64,000 nucleotides of DNA, from positions 992,001 to 1,056,000 of the forward strand of contig NZ_LNBE01000004.1 in assembly GCF_001445655.1 (NCBI RefSeq), read 5' to 3'. Below are positions 63,371-64,000 of this stretch, one piece after another (the stretch's first letter is position 1; every line of letters begins with the position of its first letter). The position numbers and the translations under genes are program-made. The stretch comes from Streptomyces roseifaciens. GTDB taxonomy: Bacteria > Actinomycetota > Actinomycetes > Streptomycetales > Streptomycetaceae. Under the pieces are notes generated by a model that saw only the letters and a program-made list of their open reading frames with translations, made no database searches and was not told where the DNA came from.

Positions 63371-64000
63371 GTGTCCAGCACCACCAGCCCTTCCTTCGGC
63401 ATGCCCGCACGCAGGCTCGCCGCCCTCGCCGCGGCGGTCACGACCGTCGCCGCCGCGGCCGCCGGCCCCGCGTACGCCACCGGAGGCGGCACCGCCTCCC
63501 CGGCCGAAGCCAAGACCGGCACCAGCACCGGCACCGGCACCGGCACCGGCGCCAACACCACCGGCACCGGCAAAGCCGGCGCCGTCGTCCTGCGCACCGG
63601 CCTCGACGTCTCCCTGCTCAGCAAGACCGTCCACGTGCCCCTCAGGGCATCCCTCAACGAGGTGCAGGCCCCCGCCGGCGCCGACAAGACCGCACTCACC
63701 GTCACCCTCAACGGCGTCGACCAGGGCAAGCCCGTCGACGTCCTGCGCGCCGACGCGGCCACCGCCCGCGCGACCGCCGACCGCACGAAGGCCGAGGCGT
63801 ACGCGAACCTCGCCCGCGCCCGCGTGCACGTCCCCGGCCTGCCGCTGCTCTCCCTCGTCGAGGTCGAGAAGGTCACGTCGCGCGCCGTCTGCACGGCGGG
63901 CGGGAAGCCCACCGCCGCCTCGAACCTCCTCGGCGCCGTCACCGTCCTCGGCAAGAAGGTCACGCTGACCACGGCCGGGACGACCAAGGTGGAGGTCCCG
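63371..64000 (+). CDS. SCO1860-like secreted surface protein (N-terminal part, partial)
   Basis: The frame is open from GTG 63371 to the window end (210 codons, no stop). Signal peptide with a hydrophobic Ala-rich stretch and cleavage near AYA (residue ~36), then a Gly/Thr/Ser repeat (TGTSTGTGTGTGANTTGTGKAG, written here in parts as GT and ST dipeptides), followed by a conserved domain (AVVLRTGLDVSLLSKTVHVPL; VTLNGVDQGKPVDVLRADAATA; VEVEKVTSRAVCTAGGKPTAASNLLG). This matches my memory of the S. coelicolor SCO1860 family, which ends in a LAXTG sortase signal, and that gene lies near ect there too. The C-terminus is outside the window. Confidence 0.75.
   Translation, partial: MSSTTSPSFGMPARRLAALAAAVTTVAAAAAGPAYATGGGTASPAEAKTGTSTGTGTGTGANTTGTGKAGAVVLRTGLDVSLLSKTVHVPLRASLNEVQAPAGADKTALTVTLNGVDQGKPVDVLRADAATARATADRTKAEAYANLARARVHVPGLPLLSLVEVEKVTSRAVCTAGGKPTAASNLLGAVTVLGKKVTLTTAGTTKVEVP

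Overview
The window is a stretch of high-GC actinobacterial chromosome, almost certainly Streptomyces or a very close relative. Evidence: GC-saturated third codon positions, many GTG starts, GTGA/ATGA stop-start couplings, the sporulation regulator WhiA, a SufR-led suf operon, OpcA beside Zwf, an ectABCD operon, an apparent SCO1860-type surface protein, and a rare TTA codon in a secreted peptidase. From memory, the overall gene order resembles the S. coelicolor core region running from uvrA to the ect locus. I see no transposase, integrase, prophage, CRISPR array, tRNA or rRNA gene. This is core chromosome rather than an island.

Layout. 1-4.6 kb: 3' end of uvrA, a PfkB-type sugar kinase, a Tat-exported Rieske protein, then an XRE-type regulator divergent from a secreted papain-like protease and a membrane-tethered partner. 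4.7-9.8 kb: uvrC-rapZ-yvcK-whiA, largely overlapping. 9.9-12.4 kb: secreted M14 carboxypeptidase with a TTA codon. 12.5-18.3 kb: gap, pgk, tpiA, secG, an RbpA-family gene and pgi. 18.6-25.2 kb (minus strand): tkt-tal-zwf-opcA-pgl, the pentose-phosphate operon. 25.7-29.1 kb: ctaB and ctaA (heme A synthesis) around a small conserved protein and an amidohydrolase-like protein. 29.2-31.1 kb: two-component ABC exporter with a remodelled gene junction. 31.3-37.9 kb: sufR-sufB-sufD-Rieske ferredoxin-sufC-sufS-sufU-sufT, one Fe-S assembly operon.

38-42.1 kb: agmatine deiminase, an SMR transporter/TetR pair with a strong palindromic operator, dapD and dapA. 42.2-47.7 kb: secreted EEP nuclease, an acidic protein of unknown function, and a PhoX phosphatase with a possible PHO box. 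47.7-52.3 kb: luciferase-like oxidoreductase, double TerD protein, uronate-dehydrogenase-like protein and a class C serine hydrolase. 52.4-55.3 kb (minus): membrane protein, histidine kinase and LuxR-type regulator, all GTGA-coupled. 55.4-56.7 kb: a 12-bp minisatellite directly in front of a class V aminotransferase. 56.8-60.2 kb (minus): ectABCD, with tandem repeats at its junctions. 60.6-64 kb: amidohydrolase, a cluster of dispersed intergenic repeats, bile-acid/sodium-symporter-family protein, and the start of a SCO1860-like surface protein.

The genes combine into central carbon flow (glycolysis plus NADPH supply), Fe-S and heme cofactor supply for respiration, DNA repair, lysine/cell-wall precursor synthesis and osmoprotection. 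I do not see a clearly new multi-gene system. The most unusual signals are small-scale: a possible operator array between the XRE gene and its protease neighbour, a duplicated ABC-transporter gene junction that creates a 30-codon coupling ORF, a leaderless SMR promoter under a 28-bp palindrome, tandem repeats in the ect operon, a 12-bp minisatellite, and a dispersed intergenic repeat family that doubles as terminators.
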